Shown here piece by piece: positions 17,293 to 25,383 of a stretch of DNA of 64,000 nt. The stretch is from Capnocytophaga sp. ARDL2 (lineage in GTDB: Bacteria; Bacteroidota; Bacteroidia; Flavobacteriales; Flavobacteriaceae): the NCBI RefSeq assembly GCF_041530365.1, contig NZ_CP168034.1:186001-250000 (forward strand). Direction: 5' to 3'. The first letter of the stretch is position 1; every line of letters starts with the position of its first letter. The translations under genes and the position numbers were made by a program. The notes under the pieces are model-generated. The model was not told where the DNA came from. It ran no database searches and was given only the letters and a program-made list of their open reading frames with translations.

Positions 17293-17891
17293 TGAAAATC
17301 AAAAATTTATTCATCGTATTATTAGGTATAGGAGGTACATTGTTGTACTCTTGTAAAAATGAAAAATCATCTTTTGAACCCGTTGAAAATTCAGCAAAAG
17401 TAGAATGGACAGCATATAAAACTACCGACAAATTACCTGTAAAAGGAACTTTTGAATCGGTGGATTTAATTAATCTTTCTGAGGGAAAATCCGTTGAAAA
17501 TTTCTTAAACAATGCCGAGTTTTCTATTAATGCCTTAAAGTTGTCAACAGGAGATCCTTCCAGAGATGAAAAAATTAAAAATTTTTTCTTCGGATTGATG
17601 AATGAAGCAGGAAAAATATCGGGAAAATTCATTTTTGAAAATCATCAATGGGTTATAAAGCTAAGAATGAATGGAATTAGTGTAAATAATATTCCAGCAG
17701 AAATTCAATTCAAAGATAATTTATTGAAGGTCAAATCTTCCATCGATTTAAAAGAATTTAAAGCTTTGAAAGCCTTAGAAGTGCTTAACTCAGTTTGTTT
17801 CGATTTGCATAAAGGTGCTGATGGAATAAGTAAAGTATGGGAAAATATTGATATACAGGCATCTGTAAAATTAAAGGAAGCTAAAAAATGA
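17292..17891 (+). CDS. YceI-like lipoprotein
   Basis: This protein of about 199 residues has a lipoprotein signal ([12 protein letters not shown]...LLYSC). The mature part resembles the YceI lipocalin-like family: [20 protein letters not shown] near its start, then a beta-rich body with [13 protein letters not shown]. YceI proteins bind long isoprenoids or amphiphiles, and in some bacteria respond to stress. I chose the ATG at 17292, which overlaps the aminopeptidase stop codon (TAATG); an in-frame ATG two codons upstream is possible. Its stop overlaps the nrdB start (ATGA). It is the only exported protein in the operon. Confidence 0.75.
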   Translation: MKIKNLFIVLLGIGGTLLYSCKNEKSSFEPVENSAKVEWTAYKTTDKLPVKGTFESVDLINLSEGKSVENFLNNAEFSINALKLSTGDPSRDEKIKNFFFGLMNEAGKISGKFIFENHQWVIKLRMNGISVNNIPAEIQFKDNLLKVKSSIDLKEFKALKALEVLNSVCFDLHKGADGISKVWENIDIQASVKLKEAKK

Positions 17892-18862
17892 TTACCGAAC
17901 CTCTTTTAATAGAAAACAAAGACCGCTTTGTCATTTTTCCTATACAGCACAACGATATTTGGCAATTCTACAAAAACGCCGAAGCTAGTTTTTGGACGGC
18001 AGAAGAAGTGGATTTGTCGCCCGACCTCCACGATTGGCAAAACAAACTCAATGATAACGAACGATTTTTCATCTCGCGGGTGTTGGCGTTTTTTGCCGCC
18101 AGCGATGGCATCGTCAATGAAAACCTTGCCATCAACTTCCTCCAAGAGGTGCAATATCCTGAGGCACGATGTTTCTACGGATTTCAAATTATGATTGAAA
18201 ACATCCATTCCGAAATGTACTCGCTCCTCATCGATACTTATGTAAAAGACCCTACCGAAAAAGACTATTTGCTTCGTGCCATCGAAACCATTCCGTGCGT
18301 TACCAAAAAAGCAAAATGGGCGTTGCGATGGATTACCAAAGGAAGTTTTGCCGAGCGACTCATCGCCTTTGCTGCCGTGGAAGGCATCTTCTTTTCAGGA
18401 AGTTTTTGCTCTATTTTCTGGCTCAAAAAACGCGGTTTGATGCCAGGGCTCACCTTTTCCAACGAACTCATCAGTCGGGACGAAGGTTTGCACTGCGATT
18501 TTGCTTGCTTACTCTATGCCAATCACCTACAAAACAAACTTTCGGAAGAAACCGTAAAAGAAATCATCGTAGATGCCGTTGCCATTGAAAAAGAATTTGT
18601 TACCGATGCACTCCCTGTGAAACTCATTGGGATGAATGCCGAACTAATGTGCCAATACATTGAGTTTGTTGCCGATAGATTGCTCGTTGCCTTGGGTTGT
18701 AATAAAGTATGGAACGCCACCAATCCCTTTGATTTTATGGAGCTTATTTCCCTGCAAGGAAAAACCAATTTCTTTGAACGGCGTGTGGGTGAATATCAAA
18801 AAACAGGCGTAGCACAAAGCAGTAGCGAACAAAACGCTTTTTCACTCGATGAAGATTTTTAA
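17888..18862 (+). CDS. nrdB: Ribonucleotide reductase class I, small (radical) subunit
   Basis: This 324-residue protein is remarkably close to eukaryotic RRM2-type subunits. All metal ligands are present: Asp42 (WTAEEVDLS), Glu104 and His107 (ENIHSEMY), Glu165 (AVEGIFF), Glu199 and His202 (RDEGLHCDF). The radical Tyr111 follows in HSEMYSLL, so this is a canonical tyrosyl-radical, metal-dependent class I subunit, not a metal-free or Phe-substituted one. The C-terminal tail FSLDEDF is the usual docking peptide for the large subunit. The gene is separated from nrdA by the deformylase gene, an unusual order. Confidence 0.95.
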   Translation: MITEPLLIENKDRFVIFPIQHNDIWQFYKNAEASFWTAEEVDLSPDLHDWQNKLNDNERFFISRVLAFFAASDGIVNENLAINFLQEVQYPEARCFYGFQIMIENIHSEMYSLLIDTYVKDPTEKDYLLRAIETIPCVTKKAKWALRWITKGSFAERLIAFAAVEGIFFSGSFCSIFWLKKRGLMPGLTFSNELISRDEGLHCDFACLLYANHLQNKLSEETVKEIIVDAVAIEKEFVTDALPVKLIGMNAELMCQYIEFVADRLLVALGCNKVWNATNPFDFMELISLQGKTNFFERRVGEYQKTGVAQSSSEQNAFSLDEDF

Positions 18863-18863
18863 G

Positions 18864-18883
18864 TAATTGTTAATTAACAATTA
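18864..18883. other. 20-bp perfect palindrome between nrdB and def
   Basis: TAATTGTTAA is followed directly by its reverse complement TTAACAATTA in the 39-base gap between nrdB and def. There is no T-tail to make a terminator. It could be an operator, an mRNA hairpin, or a chance product of an A/T-rich spacer. Confidence 0.4.
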
Positions 18884-18901
18884 ATCATTAACCATTAAAA
18901 A

Positions 18902-19483
18902 ATGAAACTCCCCATTTTTGCTTACGGAAACAATGTGCTGAAGACTAAGGCAGAAGCTGTAACACCCGATTTTCTCAATTTGAACGAACTCATCGACAAT
19001 ATGTGGGAAACGATGGAAAAAGCCAATGGCTGTGGATTGGCAGCACCACAAGTGGGTAAATCTTTGCGGTTGTTCGTTGCCGATTCAAAGGTGCTTTACG
19101 ATGTGATGAACGAGGACGAACGAGCCGAACTTTTTGAACCCAACGATACAGGTATTCGGCGGGTGTTTATCAATCCGCAAATAAAAAATCTTTCCGAAGA
19201 ACAATGGGAAGAAGTGGAAGGCTGTTTGAGTTTGCCCTTTTTATCAGGAAAAGTAGCCCGTTCGTGGTCGGTGGAATTGAGCTATCAAAACGAACAATTT
19301 GAAACCATCACCCAAACTTTTAGCGGAATGACCGCACGCGTGATTCTCCACGAATACGACCACTTGGAAGGCATTCTCTACATTGACCGAGTGAAACCCT
19401 TGGCGAAAAAACTGATGCAATCCAAACTCCAAAAACTATTGAAAGGAAATCTAGTTCCTGCTTATGCTATGAAATTCAAATAA
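18902..19483 (+). CDS. def: Peptide deformylase
   Basis: This 193-residue enzyme removes the formyl group from nascent proteins. The three class motifs are intact: GCGLAAPQVG, EGCLSLP (Cys metal ligand) and HEYDHLEGIL (two His ligands and the catalytic Glu). The metal is usually Fe2+, which makes deformylase sensitive to peroxide in E. coli. An insertion of about 15 residues after the first motif (DVMNEDERAELFEPND) occurs in other Bacteroidota deformylases as well. It sits between nrdB and nrdA, 9 bases before the latter. I cannot tell whether it is the only copy in the genome. Confidence 0.94.
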   Translation: MKLPIFAYGNNVLKTKAEAVTPDFLNLNELIDNMWETMEKANGCGLAAPQVGKSLRLFVADSKVLYDVMNEDERAELFEPNDTGIRRVFINPQIKNLSEEQWEEVEGCLSLPFLSGKVARSWSVELSYQNEQFETITQTFSGMTARVILHEYDHLEGILYIDRVKPLAKKLMQSKLQKLLKGNLVPAYAMKFK

Positions 19484-19492
19484 AAAAAAGAA

Positions 19493-21827
19493 ATGTTTGT
19501 AATAAAGAGAAACGGAAAAAAAGAAGCCGTTCATTTTGATAAAATTACGGCTCGTATTCATAAACTCATCTACGGCTTATCGATTTCGGAAAAAGATGTA
19601 ATTGAAATTGCTAAAAAAGTCATTCAAGGGATTTACGACAATGTTACCACTACCGAACTGGACAACCTTGCGGCAGAAACCGCCGCCGCACAAACTACCA
19701 TTCACCCTGATTTTTCGGTCTTGGCGGCACGCATCGCCGTGAGCAATTTGCACAAAAACACTCTCAAATCGTTTTCAAAAACCGCTCAATTGCTCTACGA
19801 ATACACCGACCCCATAACCCAAACCCACGCACCTCTCATCTCCGAAGAAATTTATAAAATCATTCGTAAAAACGCCGATGAACTCGACAGCAGTGTCATC
19901 TACGACCGCGATTATAATTTTGATTACTTCGGATTTAAAACCTTAGAGCGTTCCTACCTCATTCGCACCAATGGAAAGGTAACCGAACGCCCACAGCATC
20001 TCTTTATGCGTGTGGCGTTGGGCATTCACAAAGAGGATATTCAGGCAGCCATCGAAACTTACAACTTAATGAGCGAAAAATGGTTTATACACGCCACGCC
20101 AACGCTCTTCAACGCGGGTACGCCCAAACCGCAAATGTCGTCGTGCTTCCTACTCAGTATGACCGAAGACAGCATCGCGGGGATTTTCGACACCCTTAAA
20201 CGCTGTGCTTTGATTTCGCAATCGGCGGGTGGTATTGGCGTAAGCATTCATAACATTCGTTCTACAGGGAGCTACATCAAAGGTACAGGCGGAATTTCCA
20301 ACGGCATTATTCCGATGCTTCGCGTGTTCAATGACACCGCTCGGTATGTAGATCAAGGCGGCGGCAAACGCAAAGGTGCTATTGCCGTCTATATCGAACC
20401 GTGGCACTCGGATATTTTTGATTTTATTGATATTCGTAAAAATCACGGTAAGGAGGAGATGCGCGCAAGGGATTTATTTCCTGCCCTTTGGATTCCTGAC
20501 CTCTTTATGCAACGCGTAGAAGCCGACCAAATGTGGTCGCTCTTTGACCCCAACGAAGCACAAGGGCTGTACGAGGTGTATGGCGAAAAATTCAACGAAC
20601 TTTATACCACTTACGAAAACGAAGGAAAATTTCGCAAGCAAATCAAGGCACGCGAACTCTGGACAGCCATTCTCGAAGCTCAAATCGAAACCGGTACACC
20701 TTATATGTGCTACAAAGATGCCGTGAATGAAAAATCAAACCAAAAGAACATTGGTACGATACGAAGCTTCCAACCTCTGCACCGAAATAATGGAATACAC
20801 CAATGCTGATGAGGTGGCGGTGTGCAATTTGGCTTCCTTGGCTTTGCCTCGCTATGTTTCGGACAAGGGCTTTGATTTTCAAAAACTCTATGAAGTAACC
20901 AAAATCGTTACGCGAAATCTCAACAAAATCATTGACGGAAATTATTATCCCATTCCCGAAACCAAAACTTCTAATGACCGCCACCGTCCGATAGGTTTAG
21001 GTGTGCAAGGATTGGCAGATGTGTTTTTACTTCTTCGTTTGCCCTTTGAAAGCCCAGAAGCACGAAAGCTCAATAAGGATATTTTTGAGACCATTTATTT
21101 TGCTTCGATGGAAGCCTCGATGGAATTGGCAAAGGAGCAAGGAGCGTACAGTTCGTTTGCGGGTTCGCCTCTTTCGGAAGGAAAATTTCAGTTTGATTTA
21201 TGGCAAGTAGCCCCTTCTGACCGCTGGGATTGGGAAAAACTTCGCAACGAAGTGATGACCCACGGCATACGCAATTCGCTCCTTTTAGCACCGATGCCCA
21301 CCGCCTCTACTTCGCAGATTTTGGGCAACAATGAGTGCTTTGAGCCTTACACCAGTAATATTTATAACCGCCGTGTGCTTTCGGGTGAATTTGTGGTGGT
21401 CAATAAATTCTTACTCAAAGACCTCATCGAATTGGGCTTGTGGAACCCCACGATGAAAAACAAGCTCATCGCCGAAAATGGCTCGGTGCAAAACATTCCT
21501 GAAATACCGACCGAACTGAAAGAATTGTACAAAACCGTTTGGGAAATCAAACAAAAAACCGTTATTGATATGGCGGCAGACCGCGGGGCTTTTATCTGTC
21601 AGTCGCAGTCGCTCAACCTCTTTATGGCAGAGCCGAATTTTGCAAAGCTCACCTCAATGCACTTCCACGCGTGGAAAAGCGGACTGAAAACGGGTATGTA
21701 CTACCTCCGTACCAAAGCCGCCGTAGATGCTATCAAATTTACCGTAGACACTCAGATGCTTTCAGGACAATCACAAGTAGCCTGCTCACTAGACAACCCA
21801 GAGGAATGCCTAGCGTGTGGGAGCTAA
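19493..21827 (+). pseudogene. nrdA: Ribonucleotide reductase class I, large subunit, frameshifted
   Basis: The gene reads as an RRM1-like large subunit in two frames: 19493 to about 20764, then the +1 frame to 21827. The join is exact: NIGTIR, one extra base near 20765, then ASNLCTEI. Together about 777 residues are encoded, with every catalytic residue kept: the ATP-cone at the N-terminus, Cys in SSCFLLS, Asn-Cys-Glu in NLCTE, Cys in VAVCNLA, Tyr-Tyr in TGMYYLRT, and the C-terminal ECLACGS. No slippery sequence is seen, so either one base is a sequencing error or the gene was broken recently. The front product alone (438 residues) lacks the radical Cys and would be dead. Confidence 0.88.
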
Positions 21828-21862
21828 TCAATGAAAAATCATCATCTAAAAATCAAAATACC

Positions 21863-22486
21863 ATGACAAAATTATTTTTAGTCCGACACGGACAATCGCA
21901 ATGGAATTTAGAAAACCGCTTCACTGGTTGGAAAAATGTAGACCTCACCGAGCAGGGCAAACAAGAGGCAAAAAATGCAGGTTTGGTCTTGAAATCCGAA
22001 AAAATAGACGTGGCTTTTACCTCCCAATTGATACGGGCTCAGCACACTTTGGAAATCATTCTCAACCAATTGCCCAACAAAGAGGGCATCTCTGTAACGA
22101 GCCATCAGGCACTCAACGAGCGAGCTTATGGCGACCTCGAGGGGCTGAACAAGGCAGAAACGGCAGAGAAGTACGGCAAGGAGCAGGTGCATCTTTGGCG
22201 GCGTTCGTTTGATGTACCACCATCCAACGGCGAGAGTCTCAAGGATACTTACCACCGCGTGATTCCGTATTTTGAAACGGCAATCAAACCGCTTTTGCAA
22301 CAAGGGAAAAATGTCTTAATCGCCGCTCACGGCAATAGCTTGCGCGCCTTGATTATGTATTTGGAAAATCTTTCGCCCGAAGAGATTATCAAACGAGAGA
22401 TTGCCACAGGAGAGCCTATCGTTTATGGATTTGATAAAAAATTCAACGCTATCAAAATCGGGAAGACCATCGGCAACCACCTGTAA
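21863..22486 (+). CDS. gpmA: 2,3-bisphosphoglycerate-dependent phosphoglycerate mutase
   Basis: This 207-residue glycolytic enzyme interconverts 3- and 2-phosphoglycerate through a phospho-histidine. Motifs: [12 protein letters not shown] (catalytic His), [29 protein letters not shown] and [11 protein letters not shown] (second His). The ATG at 21863 was chosen because the family begins right there; it lies 35 bases after the nrdA stop. Unlike the cofactor-independent mutase, this type needs no metal. It closes the operon; a clear terminator is not seen, and the repeat array follows directly. Confidence 0.94.
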   Translation: MTKLFLVRHGQSQWNLENRFTGWKNVDLTEQGKQEAKNAGLVLKSEKIDVAFTSQLIRAQHTLEIILNQLPNKEGISVTSHQALNERAYGDLEGLNKAETAEKYGKEQVHLWRRSFDVPPSNGESLKDTYHRVIPYFETAIKPLLQQGKNVLIAAHGNSLRALIMYLENLSPEEIIKREIATGEPIVYGFDKKFNAIKIGKTIGNHL

Positions 22487-22489
22487 AGC

Positions 22490-22845
22490 TATTTCGATAG
22501 AGAGGAATCTATTTCGGTTAGAAAGAAATAATGTTCGGTGAATTAGAAATTTATTTTAGTTAGAAAGAAATGAATTTCGGTCAATCAAAAATGGTATTTG
22601 GTCAATCAGAAATGATATTTGGTCAGCCAAAAATGAATTTCGGTCAGCCGAATATGATTTTTTTATCTAAAAGGATGATTTTTTGATAAAGAAAAAATGA
22701 TATTTTGATACAAAAAAATGGATTATCAACTTTGATAGTTCATTTCTACAGGTTGATGATTCATTTCTGACACTTGATAAATCGTTTCTGAAGGTTGATG
22801 ATTCATTTCTAACATTTGATAAATCATTTCTGCAAACTAATAATT
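22490..22845. repeat. Array of degenerate 21-bp repeats in two opposing orientations
   Basis: About eleven units close to TTYGGTCARYCARAAATGATT run from 22501 to 22725. From there to about 22845 about five units like AGGTTGATGATTCATTTCTGA run as their approximate reverse complement. The shared core is CAGAAATGAWT. Unit length is mostly 21, sometimes 20-22. There are no unique spacers, so it is not a CRISPR. In the first half a small frame at 22570-22686 (38 codons) reads FGQSEMI FGQPKMN FGQPNMI, one repeat per seven residues; whether it is translated is unclear. Confidence 0.75.
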
Positions 22846-22860
22846 AAAAAATATAGAAAG

Positions 22861-23166
22861 ATGACAGAAGCACAACAAGCCATCATCAGCATTGCCCAAG
22901 GCTTGGACGAAGCTAATGCAGTGGTCAAGCCTTCATTTGAAGCTCAGTTTGAAGCACTGGTTGAATATATAGATGATTTGATTCAAAGGGATTTTAACAA
23001 GCTCATCAGTATTCTTTATCGGGTAGATGTTTCTGAAGAGAAGCTCAAAAAAGCCTTACAAGAGAACAAGCATACGCCTACCTGTCAGGTAATCGCTACG
23101 ATGCTTTTGGAACGTGAACTCGAAAAACGAAAGCGGAGAACTTTGTATAAGCAACCGCCTCAATAG
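22861..23166 (+). CDS. Conserved small helical protein of unknown function
   Basis: This 101-residue protein begins MTEAQQAIISIAQGLDEAN and is helical throughout, with FNKLISILYRVDVSEEKLKKAL in the middle and a basic tail (ERELEKRKRRTLYK). Similar short proteins with a LLYRVDVSE-K-L core occur across Flavobacteria, as far as I recall, without a known function. The start codon has an A-rich leader just after the 21-bp array. No membrane segment or signal peptide. Confidence 0.7.
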   Translation: MTEAQQAIISIAQGLDEANAVVKPSFEAQFEALVEYIDDLIQRDFNKLISILYRVDVSEEKLKKALQENKHTPTCQVIATMLLERELEKRKRRTLYKQPPQ

Positions 23167-23690
23167 TAACGATTCCTAAAAAGAATTAATTCAACAACAA
23201 GAGTAAGGGCAGATTTATTTCATTAAAAGGTGAGCTGTATGTATATTTTTTTCATTTCGATTTTTTGATAAAGAACTAGAATGTGTTGTTTTCACTTTAA
23301 TAATCACATTTACATTTGGAATTGAAAATAACTAATTGAGTGTCTTTTCGATCTTATAATGGAAACTAGAAGTCAATACTCAAAACGTGATAAGAGACTT
23401 GGATACAGTAGCTAAAATACTTATTTTGAGCATAACAACAAGTTAAAGCAATTACGGGATGGAAAAATAAACATCAGTAAAATGATAGATATTTTTAACA
23501 GGATTTTTAAAGTTTGATTCGAAACATAGTCATCACACTTTTCACAGGACGAAAATACGTTCCAAACCCGGAACATCGTTCTTGGATGAGCTTAAAAAGT
23601 CATTGGAAGAATATATGGATAAAGAATGATTTTATAAGTAGATTTTTATTGATAATGCTTGAGTGGGACTACCTCTTCCTATTGACCTTT
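23167..23690. other. Decayed sequence without an intact gene
   Basis: Several short broken frames are seen. The clearest, ending at about 23629, reads HRTKIRSKPGTSFLDELKKS and then LEEYMDKE, and another before it reads NNKLKQLRDGKINISKMID. They look like remnants of small genes from the mobile element, but I do not recognise the families. Confidence 0.4.
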
Positions 23691-23751
23691 TGAAGCAGGT
23701 GCGGTTGCAGGCAGTGATTTAAAATCACTGCCTGCAACCGCACCTGCTTCA
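23691..23751. repeat. 61-bp perfect palindrome (30-bp arms, 1-base centre)
   Basis: Bases 23691-23720 are the exact reverse complement of 23722-23751; the single A at 23721 is the centre. The arms are rich in G and C in an A/T-rich setting, beginning TGAAGCAGGTGCGGTTGCAG. There is no T-run directly after either end, and the loop is too short for a normal terminator. A promoter follows 20 bases to the right. Confidence 0.9.
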
Positions 23752-23771
23752 TAGGGCAAAGGTAAGTTTTT

Positions 23772-23801
23772 TTGCCAGTTTGTAAATAGTTCGTACCTTT
23801 G
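23772..23801 (+). promoter_or_regulatory. Promoter next to the palindrome
   Basis: TTG at 23772-23774 and TACCTTTG at 23794-23801 with a 19-base spacer match the phylum consensus exactly. The transcript would run into a short frame starting at about 23843 (MVPLPNHYLIHFRK, 14 codons) and then the C10-propeptide relic, so it now drives mostly broken sequence. Confidence 0.7.
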
Positions 23802-23891
23802 TGCCATTGAGTTACAGCGCAAAACAAGTAAAATCAGTAAAAATGGTTCCATTACCAAATCATTACCTTATACACTTCAGAAAATAATTAA

Positions 23892-24227
23892 CTGCTTGAT
23901 AATAAGAATTTTGAAAAATTAGTTGCATTTTTTTCAAAAAAATTAAAGCAAACAAATGGCTTACCCAACCTTTCTATTAATCTAATAGAAGATGTACAAA
24001 CCATTGAAAACAACAATGGCACTCCGATTATGTATGCTATAAATTTAGCAAATAACAATGGTTTTGTAGTCTTGTCTGCTTCAATTGTTGAAAAACCCAT
24101 TTTGGCATATAATCAACAAGGAAGATTTGATTTTGCAAACTGGAATGAGGTAAATGGTGGTTCTTCAAACCCATCAATAAATTATATTTACAATCAACAC
24201 ATGATTAATAACATAAATCCAAAATAA
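23892..24227 (+). pseudogene. Relic of a C10 (streptopain-family) protease propeptide
   Basis: The frame has no good start (a stop lies just before 23892) and covers about 111 codons. It reads NGTPIMYAINLANNNGFVVL, then SASIVEKPILAYNQQGRFDF, which is the Spi-like propeptide core of C10 cysteine proteases (xVxNLxNxxGFVVLSA-xxxPxLAYxxxGxFD). The catalytic domain that should follow is absent; the frame ends and a lipoprotein gene begins 3 bases later. It may survive as a free propeptide-like inhibitor, but lack of a signal peptide argues for a relic. A more complete but also broken C10 gene lies at 44353-45583. Confidence 0.6.
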
Positions 24228-24229
24228 TT

Positions 24230-24742
24230 ATGAAAAAATTAGTTTATTTATTTTTTAGTTTAATTGCATTTATAAGCTGCAATAAAAACGACGACAATCA
24301 GATAGGAGAAGTTTTTAATGCAAACTTTATTTATCTAAAATTCTCTGACGCACAAGGAAATGATTTGTTTCAAACCAATGTGTATAAACAAGATAAACTT
24401 AGTGTTTTTGTAACAGATGAGAACTGGAACGATTTATATTACACAAGTGGTCATCGCAATGGTCAAAAAATGGAAAATGTAGAAGGATATGCAAAAGTTA
24501 GAAGTATAGACTATGTAGATAATCGTACTATTTTAGGTTTATTATTAGTTTATGAACACGAGGTTGAAAACAACCTCGTTACATCATATTACAAATTGCA
24601 ATACGATGATAATATGTTTGATTACATCAAAGTCGTTGCTGAAAAAGGAGAAAGATTCTTTTATATTAGAAAAGTATATTATAATGAAGTGGAATACACT
24701 TTAGAAGAAGATAGCACTCCTATTATAAACATTATCAAATAA
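24230..24742 (+). CDS. Lipoprotein, C10-protease-associated type
   Basis: This 170-residue protein has a clean lipoprotein signal (MKKLVYLFFSLIAFISCNKN). The mature part is beta-rich with no catalytic motif. Its position right after a C10 propeptide, and its general pattern (xFxDAQGNDLFxT... a tyrosine-rich end), recall the lipoprotein at 43858-44343, which follows the other C10 gene. In Bacteroides, small inhibitors are encoded beside C10 proteases, so a protease-inhibitor role is a reasonable but unproven guess. Confidence 0.6.
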   Translation: MKKLVYLFFSLIAFISCNKNDDNQIGEVFNANFIYLKFSDAQGNDLFQTNVYKQDKLSVFVTDENWNDLYYTSGHRNGQKMENVEGYAKVRSIDYVDNRTILGLLLVYEHEVENNLVTSYYKLQYDDNMFDYIKVVAEKGERFFYIRKVYYNEVEYTLEEDSTPIINIIK

Positions 24743-24764
24743 TTTCTAAATCAAATACACAAAG

Positions 24765-24803
24765 AAAAACTGCCTTTGATTTATTTCTTAGGCAGTTTTT
24801 TAT
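24765..24803 (+). terminator. Terminator between the lipoprotein and rimM, bidirectional
   Basis: AAAAACTGCCT (24765-24775) pairs with AGGCAGTTTTT (24790-24800), with A- and T-runs on both sides. It can end the plus-strand lipoprotein transcript and the minus-strand rpsP-rimM transcript. Confidence 0.8.
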
Positions 24804-24832
24804 TTCAAAATATTGTGTGAGTTCAAAAAAAA

Positions 24833-25357
24833 TCACAAATACAAATCAATCAATCCAGGTGGGGTATTGAATAAAATTTCTTGATTTTCACGATCTACTT
24901 TTACGATAAATTCGTCGATAAGAGGTACGAGGATAGTCGCCTCGTTATAAGATATTTCAAACAAGGCTTGTACACCGTTGTCAGAAATTTTTTCGATGGT
25001 TCCAAACGCACCTTTTTCTTGGTCAATTGCTTTGAAACCAACTACTTCGTGGTAGTAAAATTTATTTCCTTCCAATTTTGGAAGCATATTTAGCGGAAGA
25101 TATACTTCGCGTCCTATGAGTTCGTCTGCGTCTTCTTCAGAGGCAATATCTTCAAAAAGCACACGTAAGAAACGCTCTTTGTGGATGCAAGATTTTTCAA
25201 CAAAAAAAGGAACCAAATGCCCATTGATTTCAACGAACATTGATTCCAATTCTGTATAAGATTCCGGCTCATCTGTATCTAAATAGACAAGAACTTCGCC
25301 TTTGAAACTAAATTTCTTAGCAATTTTTCCTAAATAAAAACAGTCTTTTTTACGCAT
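24833..25357 (-). CDS. rimM: Ribosome maturation factor RimM (3' part brought by the island)
   Basis: This 174-residue protein binds S19 in the 30S head and helps 16S rRNA processing. The N-terminal RimM domain begins KKDCFYLGKIAKKFSFKGEV, and the C-terminal PRC-barrel-like domain includes DELIGREVYLPL and ATILVPLIDEFI. It lies 27 bases after rpsP in the usual rpsP-rimM order. About two thirds of the gene, downstream of 25178, is duplicated at 10075-10420; the copy here is the functional one, a chimera of host 5' and island 3' sequence. The length is normal for the family. Confidence 0.95.
   Translation of the reverse strand: MRKKDCFYLGKIAKKFSFKGEVLVYLDTDEPESYTELESMFVEINGHLVPFFVEKSCIHKERFLRVLFEDIASEEDADELIGREVYLPLNMLPKLEGNKFYYHEVVGFKAIDQEKGAFGTIEKISDNGVQALFEISYNEATILVPLIDEFIVKVDRENQEILFNTPPGLIDLYL
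25089..25178. repeat. 90-bp direct repeat, right attachment-like end of the island
   Basis: This is the partner of 10331-10420, identical at all 90 positions and in the same orientation. Left of it the two rimM copies differ at scattered bases; right of it they are unrelated because only this copy keeps the rimM 5' end. The crossover therefore happened inside or at the right edge of this stretch. Confidence 0.85.
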
Positions 25358-25383
25358 TCCAAATTGCTTTACAATGTTAATAA

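Larger units (their letters stand above)
10421..25178. mobile_element. Genomic island of about 14.8 kb integrated in rimM
   Basis: The borders are set by the rimM duplication: sequence homology stops at 10420 on the left and the restored rimM begins within 25089-25178 on the right. Inside are a tyrosine recombinase close to the left border, a broken mobilization gene (mobA), sequences typical of conjugative-element intergenic regions, and a cargo operon of redox and nucleotide-metabolism genes. Large transfer genes and a relaxase are missing, so the element looks like a cut-down, probably immobile relative of Bacteroidota integrative conjugative elements. It could be excised only with help, if at all. 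Confidence 0.8.

Noticed and set aside
17888-18862. Metal-free (class Ie) or Tyr-less NrdB
   Set aside because: All six metal ligands and the radical Tyr are in place, so it is a canonical metal-dependent subunit.
19493-21827. Programmed ribosomal frameshifting in nrdA
   Set aside because: No slippery heptamer, upstream Shine-Dalgarno-like stimulator or downstream hairpin is evident at the join; error or mutation is simpler.
21671-21862. N-terminal extension of gpmA by 64 codons
   Set aside because: The extension overlaps the nrdA 3' end in another frame and family members begin at the ATG at 21863.
22490-22845. CRISPR array
   Set aside because: Units are degenerate and directly adjacent with no unique spacers, orientation switches midway, and no cas genes are present.
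10421-25178. Prophage
   Set aside because: No capsid, terminase, portal, tail or lysis genes; the integrase and mobA remnant fit a conjugative or mobilizable element.
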